Below are positions 44,837 to 54,290 of a stretch of DNA of 64,000 nucleotides, one piece after another; position 1 is the first letter of the stretch, and every line of letters starts with the position of its first letter. The position numbers and the translations under genes were made by a program. The stretch lies in the NCBI GenBank assembly GCA_937921035.1, contig CALEUL010000039.1:16657-80656 (forward strand). Reading direction: 5' to 3'. Under the pieces are notes generated by a model, which saw only the letters and a list, made by a program, of their open reading frames with translations, was not told where the DNA came from and ran no database searches. Source of the DNA: an uncultured Porphyromonadaceae bacterium. Its GTDB lineage: Bacteria > Bacteroidota > Bacteroidia > Bacteroidales > Muribaculaceae.

Positions 44837-46129
44837 ATGAAAAAATTTTTCCTCCTTACGGCAGCCGTAGCAGGCGTAGCCACAATGGCAAACGCAGCCG
44901 AATATTTCCCCGGCTCAACCAAAGCGTTTAAAGACGGTTATACCCTTGAACAGATATGGGGCGCAGTACCCGACGGTATCGCATACCCCGCTGTGCGCAC
45001 CGGTATCGGCGTAAACGACAAGTTCTACCTCATGGACCACGCCGCAGGCAACGTCAAGGTTTACGATAAGTCCGGTTTTGTAAAGGACATCAATTTCGGC
45101 GGCAAGCTGTGGGTATCCTGCACCGTCGACCAGGCCGGTAACGTTATCGCCCGCGCCGACAAGGGCGGCTGGGCCGGTCCGGAAGGCGCCGGCTGGTACC
45201 TGACCGAAAACGCCGGTTTCGGTGTGATCGACTCCAAGACCGACGAAATCATCAACAAGTTCATCGCTATGCCCGGCGCTGCCAAATCGCGTTTCGACGC
45301 CCTTTCGCCCGTGCTCGGCAACATCCTCACCTCCGAGTTCACCGCCCTCTACGCTCCCACACAGGGCGCCGGCAACCGCTTCGAGGAATTCGGCTACTCT
45401 ATGGGCGAATGGGTTGCAACCTCATCCACTATCATGACTCTGAACCCGCTGTTCGACAACGGCGCCGCCAAGTACAACCAGACACTCGGTACCGTTCAGG
45501 CTTTCTCTAGCGAGGATCTCGCTGTTTACGGCAATCCCCACATTGATGTAACAAGCTCTGCAAAAGGTCTCGGCAACGGCATCGCCCACTACAAATATGT
45601 TATTACCGACAAGGGTGAAGGATGGAAAGACACCGGCGAGTTCTTCGTTACACCGCAGCACGCTGCTATGGGCGGTTTCTATGTTTTTGATCTTGCTGGC
45701 AAGCAGTACATCGTTTATCCCGCCGGTGGCGACGGTCTGCCCGCAGGCGACGCTTTTGCTATCTCCGAAGTAAAATACACCGACTCCCCCGCAAGCACCG
45801 AGGCCGACGAAGAAGCTCTTATCGCTCGCAAATTTGCCGCCGTTATGGAAAACGGCGCCGCACAGTACACCGCCAAGGCATACTACATGTCGTTCAACGT
45901 TGTTCCCGTCGAGAACGAGAACGCCGTAATGATATACGCCTACAACGCCGGCTGCCCCATGTCGGTTCATAAATTCTCTGTAAGCGAATCCGCTGTAAAC
46001 GAAATCGAGATTGAAAACGCAAATGCTCCAGTAGAATACTACAACATGCAGGGCATCCGCGTAGCCAACCCCGAAAACGGCCTGTTCATCAAACGACAGG
46101 GCGCCAAAGCAGAGAAAGTAGTTCTCTAA
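44837..46129 (+). CDS. Secreted protein of unknown function, possible surface glycan-binding protein
   Basis: 430 residues with a signal peptide (MKKFFLLTAAVAGVATMANA). The body has repeated short beta motifs (KFYLMDHAAGNVKVYDKSG, NVIARADKGGWAGPEGAGWY, GFGVIDSKTDEIIN) that suggest a beta-propeller-like fold. The C-terminus PVEYYNMQGIRVANPENGLF and the final KVVL are the short 'YYNxQGxRV' tail common on secreted Bacteroidales proteins. Its place after susD and a following internal terminator fit an abundant surface glycan-binding protein. The strong use of GC-ending codons suggests high expression. No family is recognised with certainty. Confidence 0.5.
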   Translation: MKKFFLLTAAVAGVATMANAAEYFPGSTKAFKDGYTLEQIWGAVPDGIAYPAVRTGIGVNDKFYLMDHAAGNVKVYDKSGFVKDINFGGKLWVSCTVDQAGNVIARADKGGWAGPEGAGWYLTENAGFGVIDSKTDEIINKFIAMPGAAKSRFDALSPVLGNILTSEFTALYAPTQGAGNRFEEFGYSMGEWVATSSTIMTLNPLFDNGAAKYNQTLGTVQAFSSEDLAVYGNPHIDVTSSAKGLGNGIAHYKYVITDKGEGWKDTGEFFVTPQHAAMGGFYVFDLAGKQYIVYPAGGDGLPAGDAFAISEVKYTDSPASTEADEEALIARKFAAVMENGAAQYTAKAYYMSFNVVPVENENAVMIYAYNAGCPMSVHKFSVSESAVNEIEIENANAPVEYYNMQGIRVANPENGLFIKRQGAKAEKVVL

Positions 46130-46154
46130 TTTCAAATCTTTAATCCCTCCATAT

Positions 46155-46184
46155 AACCGGGGCGCCGGAAGCGCCCCGGTTTTT
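46155..46184 (+). terminator. Strong terminator inside the locus
   Basis: 11-bp stem AACCGGGGCGC (46155-46165) / GCGCCCCGGTT (46171-46181), CGGAA loop, ending in TTTTT. No promoter motif is visible between it and the GH3 gene 49 bases later, so it probably attenuates transcription so that susC, susD and the next two genes are made in excess over the enzymes. Confidence 0.85.
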
Positions 46185-46232
46185 CTCAACAAATGGCGGT
46201 AGGGTCTGCCGCTCTAAACCAATCCTTTTTCG

Positions 46233-49200
46233 ATGATTCGCATATCAGCACTCACAGTATCCGCTATCATGGCGATAGCTACGGCTACCGCACAAACTCC
46301 GACAATAACCGAGGCTTCGGTACTCGATGTACTCCACAGCATGAGCCTTGAACAGAAAGCGCGAATGGTTGTTGGCTCCAAAGGTACCGACCAGGCTCCA
46401 AGCCACTATACGCCCGGTGCCGCAGGATGGACATATCCGATACACGCGCTCGGAATACCATCGCTCAATCTTGCCGACGGTCCTGTTGGTCCGCGAATCA
46501 ACCCAACGCCGTGGGAAGAAAGCATCGTTGTATACGACAGCAACGGCATACCCACGGAAACATCCGTAAAGAATATCGCCGACGCACCGGGCGAAGAAAA
46601 CTGGTGCACAGCCTTCCCGTCCACAACATCGCTGGCTGCCACTTTCGATGCCGAGGCTGCCGCCGAGCAAGGCCGGATTATGGGCGACGAAGCCGCCGCG
46701 TACGGCATAGATGTTCTCCTCACTCCCGGCATCAACATCGTGCGAAACCCCTTGTGCGGACGAAACTTCGAATACTATTCGGAAGACCCCTACCTCACCG
46801 GTGTACTATCTTCCAACCTTATAAATGGCATACAAAGCCAGGGGGTTGGCACAAGTCTGAAACACTTCGTTGCCAACAACCAGCAGACAGGCAAGAAATT
46901 CAACGACGCCAGAATCTCGCAACGCGCCCTCCGCGAGATATATCTCCCCGCTTTCGAAATGTGCGTGCGCCAGGCTCATCCCTGGACTGTCATGGGTTCC
47001 TACAACAAAATCGGTGGCGACTACACCCAGACCAACCCCCAGCTGATGATCGACCTCCTCCGCGACGAATGGGGCTACAAAGGCCTCGTTCTCACCGACT
47101 GGACCGTATACCGCCCCACCGACAGGCTGCTTAAAGCCCGCGTGGGTCTTATCATGCCCGGCAACGATAATCTTGTCGCCGAGGTTATCGAAGCTGTCAG
47201 ATCGGGCAAAGTCTCCATGCAGCAACTTGACTCGTGCGTGGCCGACGTGCTGCGCCTCACCGCACGCTCAATCTCTGCAAAAGGATGGACAAGAACACTT
47301 CCCGACCTTGCCGCCAACGCCGAAGCCTCGCGTCGTCTCGGCGCCGAAGGCATGGTACTTCTCAAAAATGACGGCAACGCCCTACCCCTCGCACACGGCG
47401 CGTCCATAGCGCTGTTCGGCACTGGGGCCTACCAGTCTATCGGCGGCGGCACAGGCTCGTCGAACGTAAACAAGAAATACATTGTCGACATCGACAAAGG
47501 GCTGGAAAACGCAGGATTCAAAGTAAACAAAGACGTCCAGAACCTCTACCGGACATACAACCGCACGCAGGCGACCCTGAACGACAGCCATCCCGACTGC
47601 CCCGACTGGCAGAAAATATCGTATCACCGTCCTGTAATTTCCGAAATGAGCCTCTCCGGCGCCGCCTCTTTCCTGAACGCTCAGGCAAAGAAAGACGATG
47701 CCGCCGTAATTGTGATAAGCCGCAAAAGCGGCGAAACATCCGACCGAACACTCGAAAACGACTTCAACCTCAGCGCCATCGAGCGCGACATGATAGAAAA
47801 AGTTTGTGCAGCCTTCCATGCCCAGCACAAGCCCGTGGTATTAGTGCTTAACGTATGCGGAATGATGGAGACTGCATCCTGGCGCGACATGCCCGATGCA
47901 ATTCTTGCAGCATGGTTCCCCGGACAGGAATGCGGCAACGCCGTTGCCGACGTTCTCTCGGGCCACGTAAATCCAAGCGGACGACTGCCCTTCACAATGC
48001 CCTTGAAATATTCAGACCTTTCCTCGGCGAACAACTACCCCTATTTAGGCCAGACAGCAGGCCGCAACTTCGACTATACCAACTACGAAGAGGATATCTG
48101 GCTCGGATACCGCTACTTCGACAAATCAGGACGCGAGGTCGCATACCCGTTCGGATACGGACTCAGCTACACCGACTTCAGCTATTCCGGCACCAAAGTA
48201 AGCCGAAAAGGCGACAAAACCACTGTTACCACCACCGTAACAAACACTGGAAAATACCCCGGCCGAGAGGTAGTTCAGCTATATGTAAGCGCTCCGGCTG
48301 CCGATATGCCCAAGCCCGTAGCTGAACTTCGCGGCTTCGCCAAGACTCGCCTGCTCCAGCCCGGTGAATCGCAGAAAATAAGCATCACCGTGCCCGACAG
48401 CCGTCTGGCATCGTTCGACGAAGCAAACTCGCAGTGGGTAACCGAAAAAGGCACATATCAGGCACGTCTGGGACGCGCGGCAGCCAACTACATCGTATCG
48501 CTTCCTTTCACTGTAAAGAAAGAGACTGTACGCAAAGTTAAAAACATTCTCGCCCCGGTGGAAAAAGTGAAAACGATAACTCCCGCGCCATCACCATTCG
48601 CCGACATGCACTGGCACGAAGCCTCGGATTTCCGCATGCTCGGAAAATGCTACCCCGATTCCGACTGGATATATGCACGCGTACCAAAATTCCTTGCCGA
48701 CAGCACACGCGAAGACCTAAATTACCTCGGACAACATTCGGCTGGCATTGCAGTACGTTTCCGGTCCGATTCGCCGAAACTGGCCCTCGACTGGGAGAAT
48801 CTGTACAACATACCCATGACCCACATGGCCGACCTTGCTATCCGCGGATGCGACCTGTATTACCTCGACGACAACGGACAATGGCGCTCGCTGTCGGTGG
48901 CGCGGCCTATGGGAAATCCAACAACATGGATGATGACCGAGAATATGGAACCCGTCATGCGCGAGTATCTGCTCCACCTCCCGCTCTACGACGGCCTTAA
49001 ATACGCAAAAATTGGCGCTCAGAACGGCTTCTCGGTAGAACTGCCGGTGGTCGACAGCCCGCGAGCCGACAGAAAGCCTGTCGTTATCTACGGCTCGTCT
49101 ATCGCACACGGCGCCGCAGCATCACGTCCCGGAATCGCACCGAGCAACTATATACGCCGCGCGCTCGACCGCGATGTAATAAACCTCGGTTTCAGCGCAA

Positions 49201-49625
49201 ACGCGCACATCGACTATGAGATAGCACACATGATGGCACACGTCGATGCCGCAGCGTATGTTCTCGACTTCGTGCCTAACGCCAAAGTGTTCGAAATAAA
49301 CGGAAAAACTGAGAAATTCATAAAGATACTGCGCGACGCCAGACCGGACGTCCCGCTGATATTCATCGAAGACCCATATTTCACAACCTCGCAGTTAGAC
49401 AAACGCCAGCACGCCGAGATTGCGGCCAAAAACGCTGCTTACAAGGCAATGTACGAAAAGCTCACCGCAAACGGCCTGAAGAACACATATTATATTCCAA
49501 CAGAAGAAATAACCACCCCCGACGGCGAATGGTCGTCGGACGGTATACATTATACCGATTACGGTTTCCGCAGATACTGCGACGCTCTTATTCCTGTACT
49601 CAAAAAATCGATTGATAGTAAATGA
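46233..49625 (+). CDS. GH3 beta-glycosidase fused to an SGNH (GDSL-like) esterase
   Basis: 1130 residues with a signal peptide (1-20). GH3 occupies ~25-760: KHF at 210-212, nucleophile Asp289 in LVLTDW, a second alpha/beta domain, and a C-terminal fibronectin-III-like domain (VVQLYVSAP ... ELRGFAKTRLLQPGES). From ~785 a second enzyme begins: an SGNH accessory beta domain with RGCDLYYLD, then an SGNH domain with YGSSIAHG (Ser956 as likely nucleophile) and DGIH (Asp1103, His1106). Both active sites look intact. Beta-glycosidase and esterase in one chain suggests a substrate bearing both a beta-linked sugar and an ester. The stop overlaps the next ATG (ATGA). Confidence 0.88.
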   Translation: MIRISALTVSAIMAIATATAQTPTITEASVLDVLHSMSLEQKARMVVGSKGTDQAPSHYTPGAAGWTYPIHALGIPSLNLADGPVGPRINPTPWEESIVVYDSNGIPTETSVKNIADAPGEENWCTAFPSTTSLAATFDAEAAAEQGRIMGDEAAAYGIDVLLTPGINIVRNPLCGRNFEYYSEDPYLTGVLSSNLINGIQSQGVGTSLKHFVANNQQTGKKFNDARISQRALREIYLPAFEMCVRQAHPWTVMGSYNKIGGDYTQTNPQLMIDLLRDEWGYKGLVLTDWTVYRPTDRLLKARVGLIMPGNDNLVAEVIEAVRSGKVSMQQLDSCVADVLRLTARSISAKGWTRTLPDLAANAEASRRLGAEGMVLLKNDGNALPLAHGASIALFGTGAYQSIGGGTGSSNVNKKYIVDIDKGLENAGFKVNKDVQNLYRTYNRTQATLNDSHPDCPDWQKISYHRPVISEMSLSGAASFLNAQAKKDDAAVIVISRKSGETSDRTLENDFNLSAIERDMIEKVCAAFHAQHKPVVLVLNVCGMMETASWRDMPDAILAAWFPGQECGNAVADVLSGHVNPSGRLPFTMPLKYSDLSSANNYPYLGQTAGRNFDYTNYEEDIWLGYRYFDKSGREVAYPFGYGLSYTDFSYSGTKVSRKGDKTTVTTTVTNTGKYPGREVVQLYVSAPAADMPKPVAELRGFAKTRLLQPGESQKISITVPDSRLASFDEANSQWVTEKGTYQARLGRAAANYIVSLPFTVKKETVRKVKNILAPVEKVKTITPAPSPFADMHWHEASDFRMLGKCYPDSDWIYARVPKFLADSTREDLNYLGQHSAGIAVRFRSDSPKLALDWENLYNIPMTHMADLAIRGCDLYYLDDNGQWRSLSVARPMGNPTTWMMTENMEPVMREYLLHLPLYDGLKYAKIGAQNGFSVELPVVDSPRADRKPVVIYGSSIAHGAAASRPGIAPSNYIRRALDRDVINLGFSANAHIDYEIAHMMAHVDAAAYVLDFVPNAKVFEINGKTEKFIKILRDARPDVPLIFIEDPYFTTSQLDKRQHAEIAAKNAAYKAMYEKLTANGLKNTYYIPTEEITTPDGEWSSDGIHYTDYGFRRYCDALIPVLKKSIDSK

Positions 49626-50962
49626 AAATCATTCCCACTCTCGCTTTGCTCGCAGCAATGGCAATGCCGACAGCAGCCAATGCCGCCGAAGTAGTAAACC
49701 AATTAGGCCGCGACACCGAAGTCTGCGACGTTTGTCTGATATATTCCGGCGCTGCTCGCCGTCCCGTATGGGATGTGGAACATCTGACTCCTTATATTAC
49801 GCACGAATATTCCGACGGTCGCCGCGACTGGTTCTACGACGCATTCCTTTTCAATGAATTCGACTGGGACGGATACGTTCTGGCCAACCAGGGCGCTGGA
49901 CAGAAGCCCGCCCTCCAGAAACACTGGATAGAATACCTCGATCACTTTTTTGAAGAAGGACACGACCTGCCCGCACTCGACGCCGCAATCGAAAAATTCA
50001 AAGAGGAACTCGGCGAACCGAGAATGCGACACAAGGTGATTATCGGCCTTGCCGCACCGGCTAAGGACGGCACTGGCTCTTCCACCGTCTGGAAAGACAT
50101 CAACTGGGGTTCTATAGACGGCACCCCTATGAACTTCGCCCGCAAATCGCACAGGCAGCAGGCTGCCAACTGGTTTGTTGATCAGGTTATCGACCGGTTC
50201 GAAAAAGCGAATTTCAAGAACATAGACCTCGCCGGTTTCTACTGGATCGAGGAATCGCTTTACTCCAACGGCGATATCATATCAGCCATAAACGTTCACA
50301 TCCATCAGAAAGGATACCGCGCCTACTGGATACCCTACTGGGACAACAACGACCGATATGCTACCGAATGGAAATCCTTGTACCGATTCGATATGGCATG
50401 GCGCCAGCCAAACTATTACTTCTACGATGTGAACGGAAGCCAGCTCTCGCTGCCGCCTTTCAGCCGTCTTGAAGAAGCGATAGAAAACTCAAGGAAATAC
50501 GGTCTCGGTCTGGAACTCGAGTTCGAGACACAAGCCCGCAACAACGGTCTGCACGAAGTATCGGAAATGTTCCACCAGCGTCTTATCGACTATATCGACG
50601 AATTCGAACGCCTCGGCGTATGGGATGACGGGGGCGTGGCTCACTATAGCGGAACACAAGGTTTCTACCACATGCACACAAGCACCGATGCCGTAAACCA
50701 TGCCACAATAGACCGGCTTGCATCGTTGGTGGCAAAACGTCAGGAGCAGTTCGCCGGCGTGGAAGCGCCAATTACCGACAGCCTGCCATTCGCATACGCC
50801 GGCCAGGGCGAGATTTTCATAACTTCCGACGCCCCGAACGCCGTATGCTACAACACTGCCGGAATTGCCGTTCATACCGGAGCCGGACGTTTCACATGCC
50901 CTCCTGGCCTATATATCGTTACCGACGGACAGGGGCGTTCCTCAAAACTGATTGTAAAATAA
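49622..50962 (+). CDS. DUF4855 protein with C-terminal sorting-type tail
   Basis: 446 residues with a signal peptide ending near AANA. The DUF4855 domain covers ~25-375. Motifs shared with both domains of the next gene are LIYSGAARRPVWDVEHLTPYITH, GFYWIEESLY (Glu210, Glu211), AYWIPYW, WRQPNYYF and ELEFETQA (Glu298, Glu300, Glu302). The pattern of Trp/Tyr and paired acids fits a TIM-barrel glycosidase, but activity of this family is not established as far as I know. The last ~60 residues (FITSDAPNAVCYN ... GLYIVTDG ... KLIVK) form a tail nearly identical to that of the gene at 53093. Start overlaps the GH3-SGNH stop by four bases. Confidence 0.8.
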   Translation: MKIIPTLALLAAMAMPTAANAAEVVNQLGRDTEVCDVCLIYSGAARRPVWDVEHLTPYITHEYSDGRRDWFYDAFLFNEFDWDGYVLANQGAGQKPALQKHWIEYLDHFFEEGHDLPALDAAIEKFKEELGEPRMRHKVIIGLAAPAKDGTGSSTVWKDINWGSIDGTPMNFARKSHRQQAANWFVDQVIDRFEKANFKNIDLAGFYWIEESLYSNGDIISAINVHIHQKGYRAYWIPYWDNNDRYATEWKSLYRFDMAWRQPNYYFYDVNGSQLSLPPFSRLEEAIENSRKYGLGLELEFETQARNNGLHEVSEMFHQRLIDYIDEFERLGVWDDGGVAHYSGTQGFYHMHTSTDAVNHATIDRLASLVAKRQEQFAGVEAPITDSLPFAYAGQGEIFITSDAPNAVCYNTAGIAVHTGAGRFTCPPGLYIVTDGQGRSSKLIVK

Positions 50963-50975
50963 GCCGAAATCAACT

Positions 50976-53096
50976 ATGAAAATAGCTTCTAAGCTCATCA
51001 CTCTGATGCTGTGCGCTGGCGCAGCTATCACCTGCTTTGCGTCCTGGAACCAGCCGGGACAGTATGGAAAAGACATCTCCAGCGACATGGCTCTGATATA
51101 TGCCGGTGGTACTCAGCGTCCCGACTGGACTCCGGAAGAACTCGAACCTTACGTAGTGCATACATACGCCGACGGCCATCAGGACTGGCTGTTCGACTCA
51201 TTCCTCTTTCTGGAATTCAACAGCGGAAAGACAAACGTAGGCTTCGGCAATGGCGAGGGTAAGACTGGAGCAACACGCACCGATCTTGAATGGCTCATGG
51301 ACCGGCAGTTCGCAAAAGGACGCTGCCTCGACGCCCTCGACAGTATTATAGGAATATACAAAGAAAAAATAGGCGAGCCGCGCATGCGGCACAAGGTCGT
51401 CCTCGGCATCGCATGCCCCGTAAAGGCGCAGCGAAAATGGGGCATTTACGGATCCATGCAGCTCGACATGAACAGCGCAAAGCACCGCGAGTATGCCGCG
51501 CTATGGTCGGTAGAACAACTTATAAAACGCTTCAATGAAGCAAATTACGACAACATCGACCTCGCCGGTTTCTACTGGACCGAGGAAGCGCTATACACAA
51601 ACGGCGAGATTGTGCCCGTTGTAAACGACTACATCTATCGCCGCAACTATATCTCGTACTGGATACCGTATTTCAGCGAAAATCCACACAAATACAAATG
51701 GCGCGAATACGGTTTCGATGTCGCCTATCTCCAGCCAAACTATTTCTTCGACAGAAGCATCCCGCGCTCACGCCTGAAACAGGCTTGCAAGGAAGCCAAG
51801 GCAAACGGAATGGCTGTGGAATTCGAGTTCGAGACTCAGGGAAAGAGCAAAGCGCAGCACGGAATAGAAGACAGCTATTACAGCCGTCTTATAGACTACA
51901 TCGACGCTTTCGAGAAAAACGGTGTGTTCAAGGAATCGTCTGTTGCATGGTATTCCGGAACAAAAGGCTTTCTGGACATGGCACGCAGCACAGACCCTAT
52001 GGACCATAAGGCGATGGACCGCATCGCAGATATCGTGGCTAAACGTCAGAAAGCAAAAATGGAACAGATACCCTACCCTGTCAACCAGATACGCGACCTC
52101 GCCCTGATATATCAGGGCGCTTCATACCGTCTGCCCTGGACAAAAGACGATTTCCTGCCGTACGTTACCCACACTTTCGCCGACGGCACCACCGAATGGC
52201 TATACGACGGATATCTGTTCCTCGACTTCTGCGACGGCGGCGGTGCTTATTTCACACCTCGGGCCGGATATGAAGGCGCAAAGAAAAAAGACTGGGAATG
52301 GTATCTTGGTCGTCTTTTCGAAAAAGGCAAATCCCTGGATGCGCTGGACAAGTGCATCGACGAACAGAAACAGAAAATCGGAGATCCCGGTTTCAGGCAT
52401 AAAATAGTCCTCACAATGCTCACTCCTATCAAAGGACTGAAAAACTGGGGCGAACTTGACGGTCGCCAGCTCGACTTCAACAACGAAGCCGATATGCTCG
52501 CCGCTGCCGACTGGTTCATAGACCGCCTTGTCAACGGTTTCGAAGCCGGTAATTACAAGAACCTCGAGCTGACAGGCATATACTGGCTCGACGAAGACCT
52601 GTGTCATACCGGCGATCTATCGGGAAAGGTGGGAAAACTCGTACACAACCACAACCTCGAATATATATGGATTCCCTATTACAAAAGCCGAGGCTACATG
52701 ACATGGAAAGATATGGGATTCGACATTGCCTACATGCAGCCAAACTACTTCTTCAACGAAATGAACGAAAAACGGCTTGACGAGGCTTGCGATTTCGCAC
52801 GACGTTTCGGACTGGCTATGGAATTCGAAACCGACCGCGCTGCTTTGTCCCAGGACCCAAAATGCAAGGCCGACAAAATGGACGCATACGTTGAAGCTTT
52901 CGACCGAAACGGTGTTTGGGACAACTGTGCCGTGGCTCACTACACCGGTGGCAATCTGCTCGTCGACTTCATCCGTAATCCGTCTCCTCAGAATCAGGCC
53001 GTGGCCGACCGCTACTGCCGAAAGATAGTGGAGCGACAGAAAAACGCCAGACTCACTCCCAAGGCCGACAACAAAAAAAATAAAAAGAAAAAATGA
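50976..53096 (+). CDS. Tandem double DUF4855 protein
   Basis: 706 residues with a signal peptide. Two DUF4855 domains, about 25-365 and 370-685, resemble each other and the previous protein. Domain 1 keeps GFYWTEEALY and VEFEFETQG; domain 2 has GIYWLDEDLC and MEFETDRA, so the first acid of the pair is Asp in domain 2. There is no sorting-type tail; the protein ends in a Lys-rich stretch (KADNKKNKKKK). It is 13 bases after the single-domain gene, and its stop overlaps the next ATG. The duplication suggests dosage or specificity differences towards one substrate family. Confidence 0.8.
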   Translation: MKIASKLITLMLCAGAAITCFASWNQPGQYGKDISSDMALIYAGGTQRPDWTPEELEPYVVHTYADGHQDWLFDSFLFLEFNSGKTNVGFGNGEGKTGATRTDLEWLMDRQFAKGRCLDALDSIIGIYKEKIGEPRMRHKVVLGIACPVKAQRKWGIYGSMQLDMNSAKHREYAALWSVEQLIKRFNEANYDNIDLAGFYWTEEALYTNGEIVPVVNDYIYRRNYISYWIPYFSENPHKYKWREYGFDVAYLQPNYFFDRSIPRSRLKQACKEAKANGMAVEFEFETQGKSKAQHGIEDSYYSRLIDYIDAFEKNGVFKESSVAWYSGTKGFLDMARSTDPMDHKAMDRIADIVAKRQKAKMEQIPYPVNQIRDLALIYQGASYRLPWTKDDFLPYVTHTFADGTTEWLYDGYLFLDFCDGGGAYFTPRAGYEGAKKKDWEWYLGRLFEKGKSLDALDKCIDEQKQKIGDPGFRHKIVLTMLTPIKGLKNWGELDGRQLDFNNEADMLAAADWFIDRLVNGFEAGNYKNLELTGIYWLDEDLCHTGDLSGKVGKLVHNHNLEYIWIPYYKSRGYMTWKDMGFDIAYMQPNYFFNEMNEKRLDEACDFARRFGLAMEFETDRAALSQDPKCKADKMDAYVEAFDRNGVWDNCAVAHYTGGNLLVDFIRNPSPQNQAVADRYCRKIVERQKNARLTPKADNKKNKKKK

Positions 53097-54283
53097 AACG
53101 TCAATCTTTGTTGATACCATTTGCCGCAATTACGGCGCTGTCTTTGTCTTCCGCAACTGTGGTGAGCAACGGCAGAGGGCTGTTGTCGTTCGGCGAGAAT
53201 CTGAAGAACGGCGACACCATACGAATCAACTTCAGTCGCTGCATGGCCAACAAGCTTTTCACGTTCAGCGACGTTTGGCTAAACAACATACCGATGAACC
53301 ACACCGAATCCGATAACATCGGACCTTTCGGTATCACTGGCAAAGGATGGTCTGGCGGCAACCATCTGAACAATAACATGCGATCGGCTCGGCACGACAG
53401 CGTTCACGTGTGCGTCGACGGTGTGCCTTTCGACATTTCCAAAGCCGGACGTATCGAAGGTGCTGTGCTCACAGTAGAGGCATTCAACACCCTGTTCGTT
53501 CCTGAAGACACCGTTGTTTTCGCCCTGGAAAGAATTGTCTATAACGTCTCCGGTAACAGCATTGAGGTGAACGGATACCACACTTTCAAGACCGAAGAAC
53601 CGCTAACCGTGAATCCGTACTACGGCATGCAGTCTATGGCTATCGGCGAGACGGAAATCCTTACTCCTGGCGGCGCATACAGCTCCTGGACGCCCATAAA
53701 GGATGTCGACAGATTCACAAAAAGCACCGCGCCCTATTTCTGCCTGTTCGTAGAGCACATGCCTTGCGGATACCAGGCCGCATGGATGGATCCCGAGGTA
53801 GACCTTGGCGACAGGCACATGGTTAACAGCGACGATGTCGTATTCATCGGCAACTCGTGGAGTAAATCGTATCACAAGCTAATAGGCAAAAAAGCCGTAA
53901 AGAACGGCGACACAACCCAATGGCACGGTGTATACACATGGTTCAGAAAACCGCTGACCGACAATGCTCGCGGAGGCGACGGAAGCTATTCGTACACCGG
54001 TTTCATAAAAGGCACGCCATTTGTATTCAACGCCGAAACTACTGGAAAGGTTAATGTCGACAGTGTTCCGTCGAGTGTCGCCAATCCGCAGGCTCCATCT
54101 AAAATACCTTTCGCGTACTCCGAAAACGGCGAAGTTTTCATAACTTCCGACGCTCCAAATGCCGTATGCTACAACTCTTCTGGCAGAACCGTTCATACCG
54201 GTGCCGGGCGTTTCAACTGCCCTAAAGGACTGTATATCGTTACAGACGGTGAAGGCGGTTCAACAAAATTAATCGTAAAATAA
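53093..54283 (+). CDS. Secreted protein of unknown function with sorting-type tail
   Basis: 396 residues with a short signal peptide (to ~residue 20). I do not recognise a family. The body is beta-rich, with segments such as LLSFGENLKNGDTIRINFSR, ITGKGWSGGNHLNN and EHMPCGYQAAWMDPEVDLGD. The final ~60 residues (FITSDAPNAVCYNSSGRTVH ... GLYIVTDGEGGSTKLIVK) match the tail of the DUF4855 protein at 49622 almost residue for residue, so the two are probably exported and anchored by the same route. Its place between DUF4855 and the EEP hydrolase, with ATGA overlap upstream, ties it to the same pathway: a binding protein or a new enzyme. Confidence 0.65.
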   Translation: MKRQSLLIPFAAITALSLSSATVVSNGRGLLSFGENLKNGDTIRINFSRCMANKLFTFSDVWLNNIPMNHTESDNIGPFGITGKGWSGGNHLNNNMRSARHDSVHVCVDGVPFDISKAGRIEGAVLTVEAFNTLFVPEDTVVFALERIVYNVSGNSIEVNGYHTFKTEEPLTVNPYYGMQSMAIGETEILTPGGAYSSWTPIKDVDRFTKSTAPYFCLFVEHMPCGYQAAWMDPEVDLGDRHMVNSDDVVFIGNSWSKSYHKLIGKKAVKNGDTTQWHGVYTWFRKPLTDNARGGDGSYSYTGFIKGTPFVFNAETTGKVNVDSVPSSVANPQAPSKIPFAYSENGEVFITSDAPNAVCYNSSGRTVHTGAGRFNCPKGLYIVTDGEGGSTKLIVK

Positions 54284-54290
54284 AGAAAAA

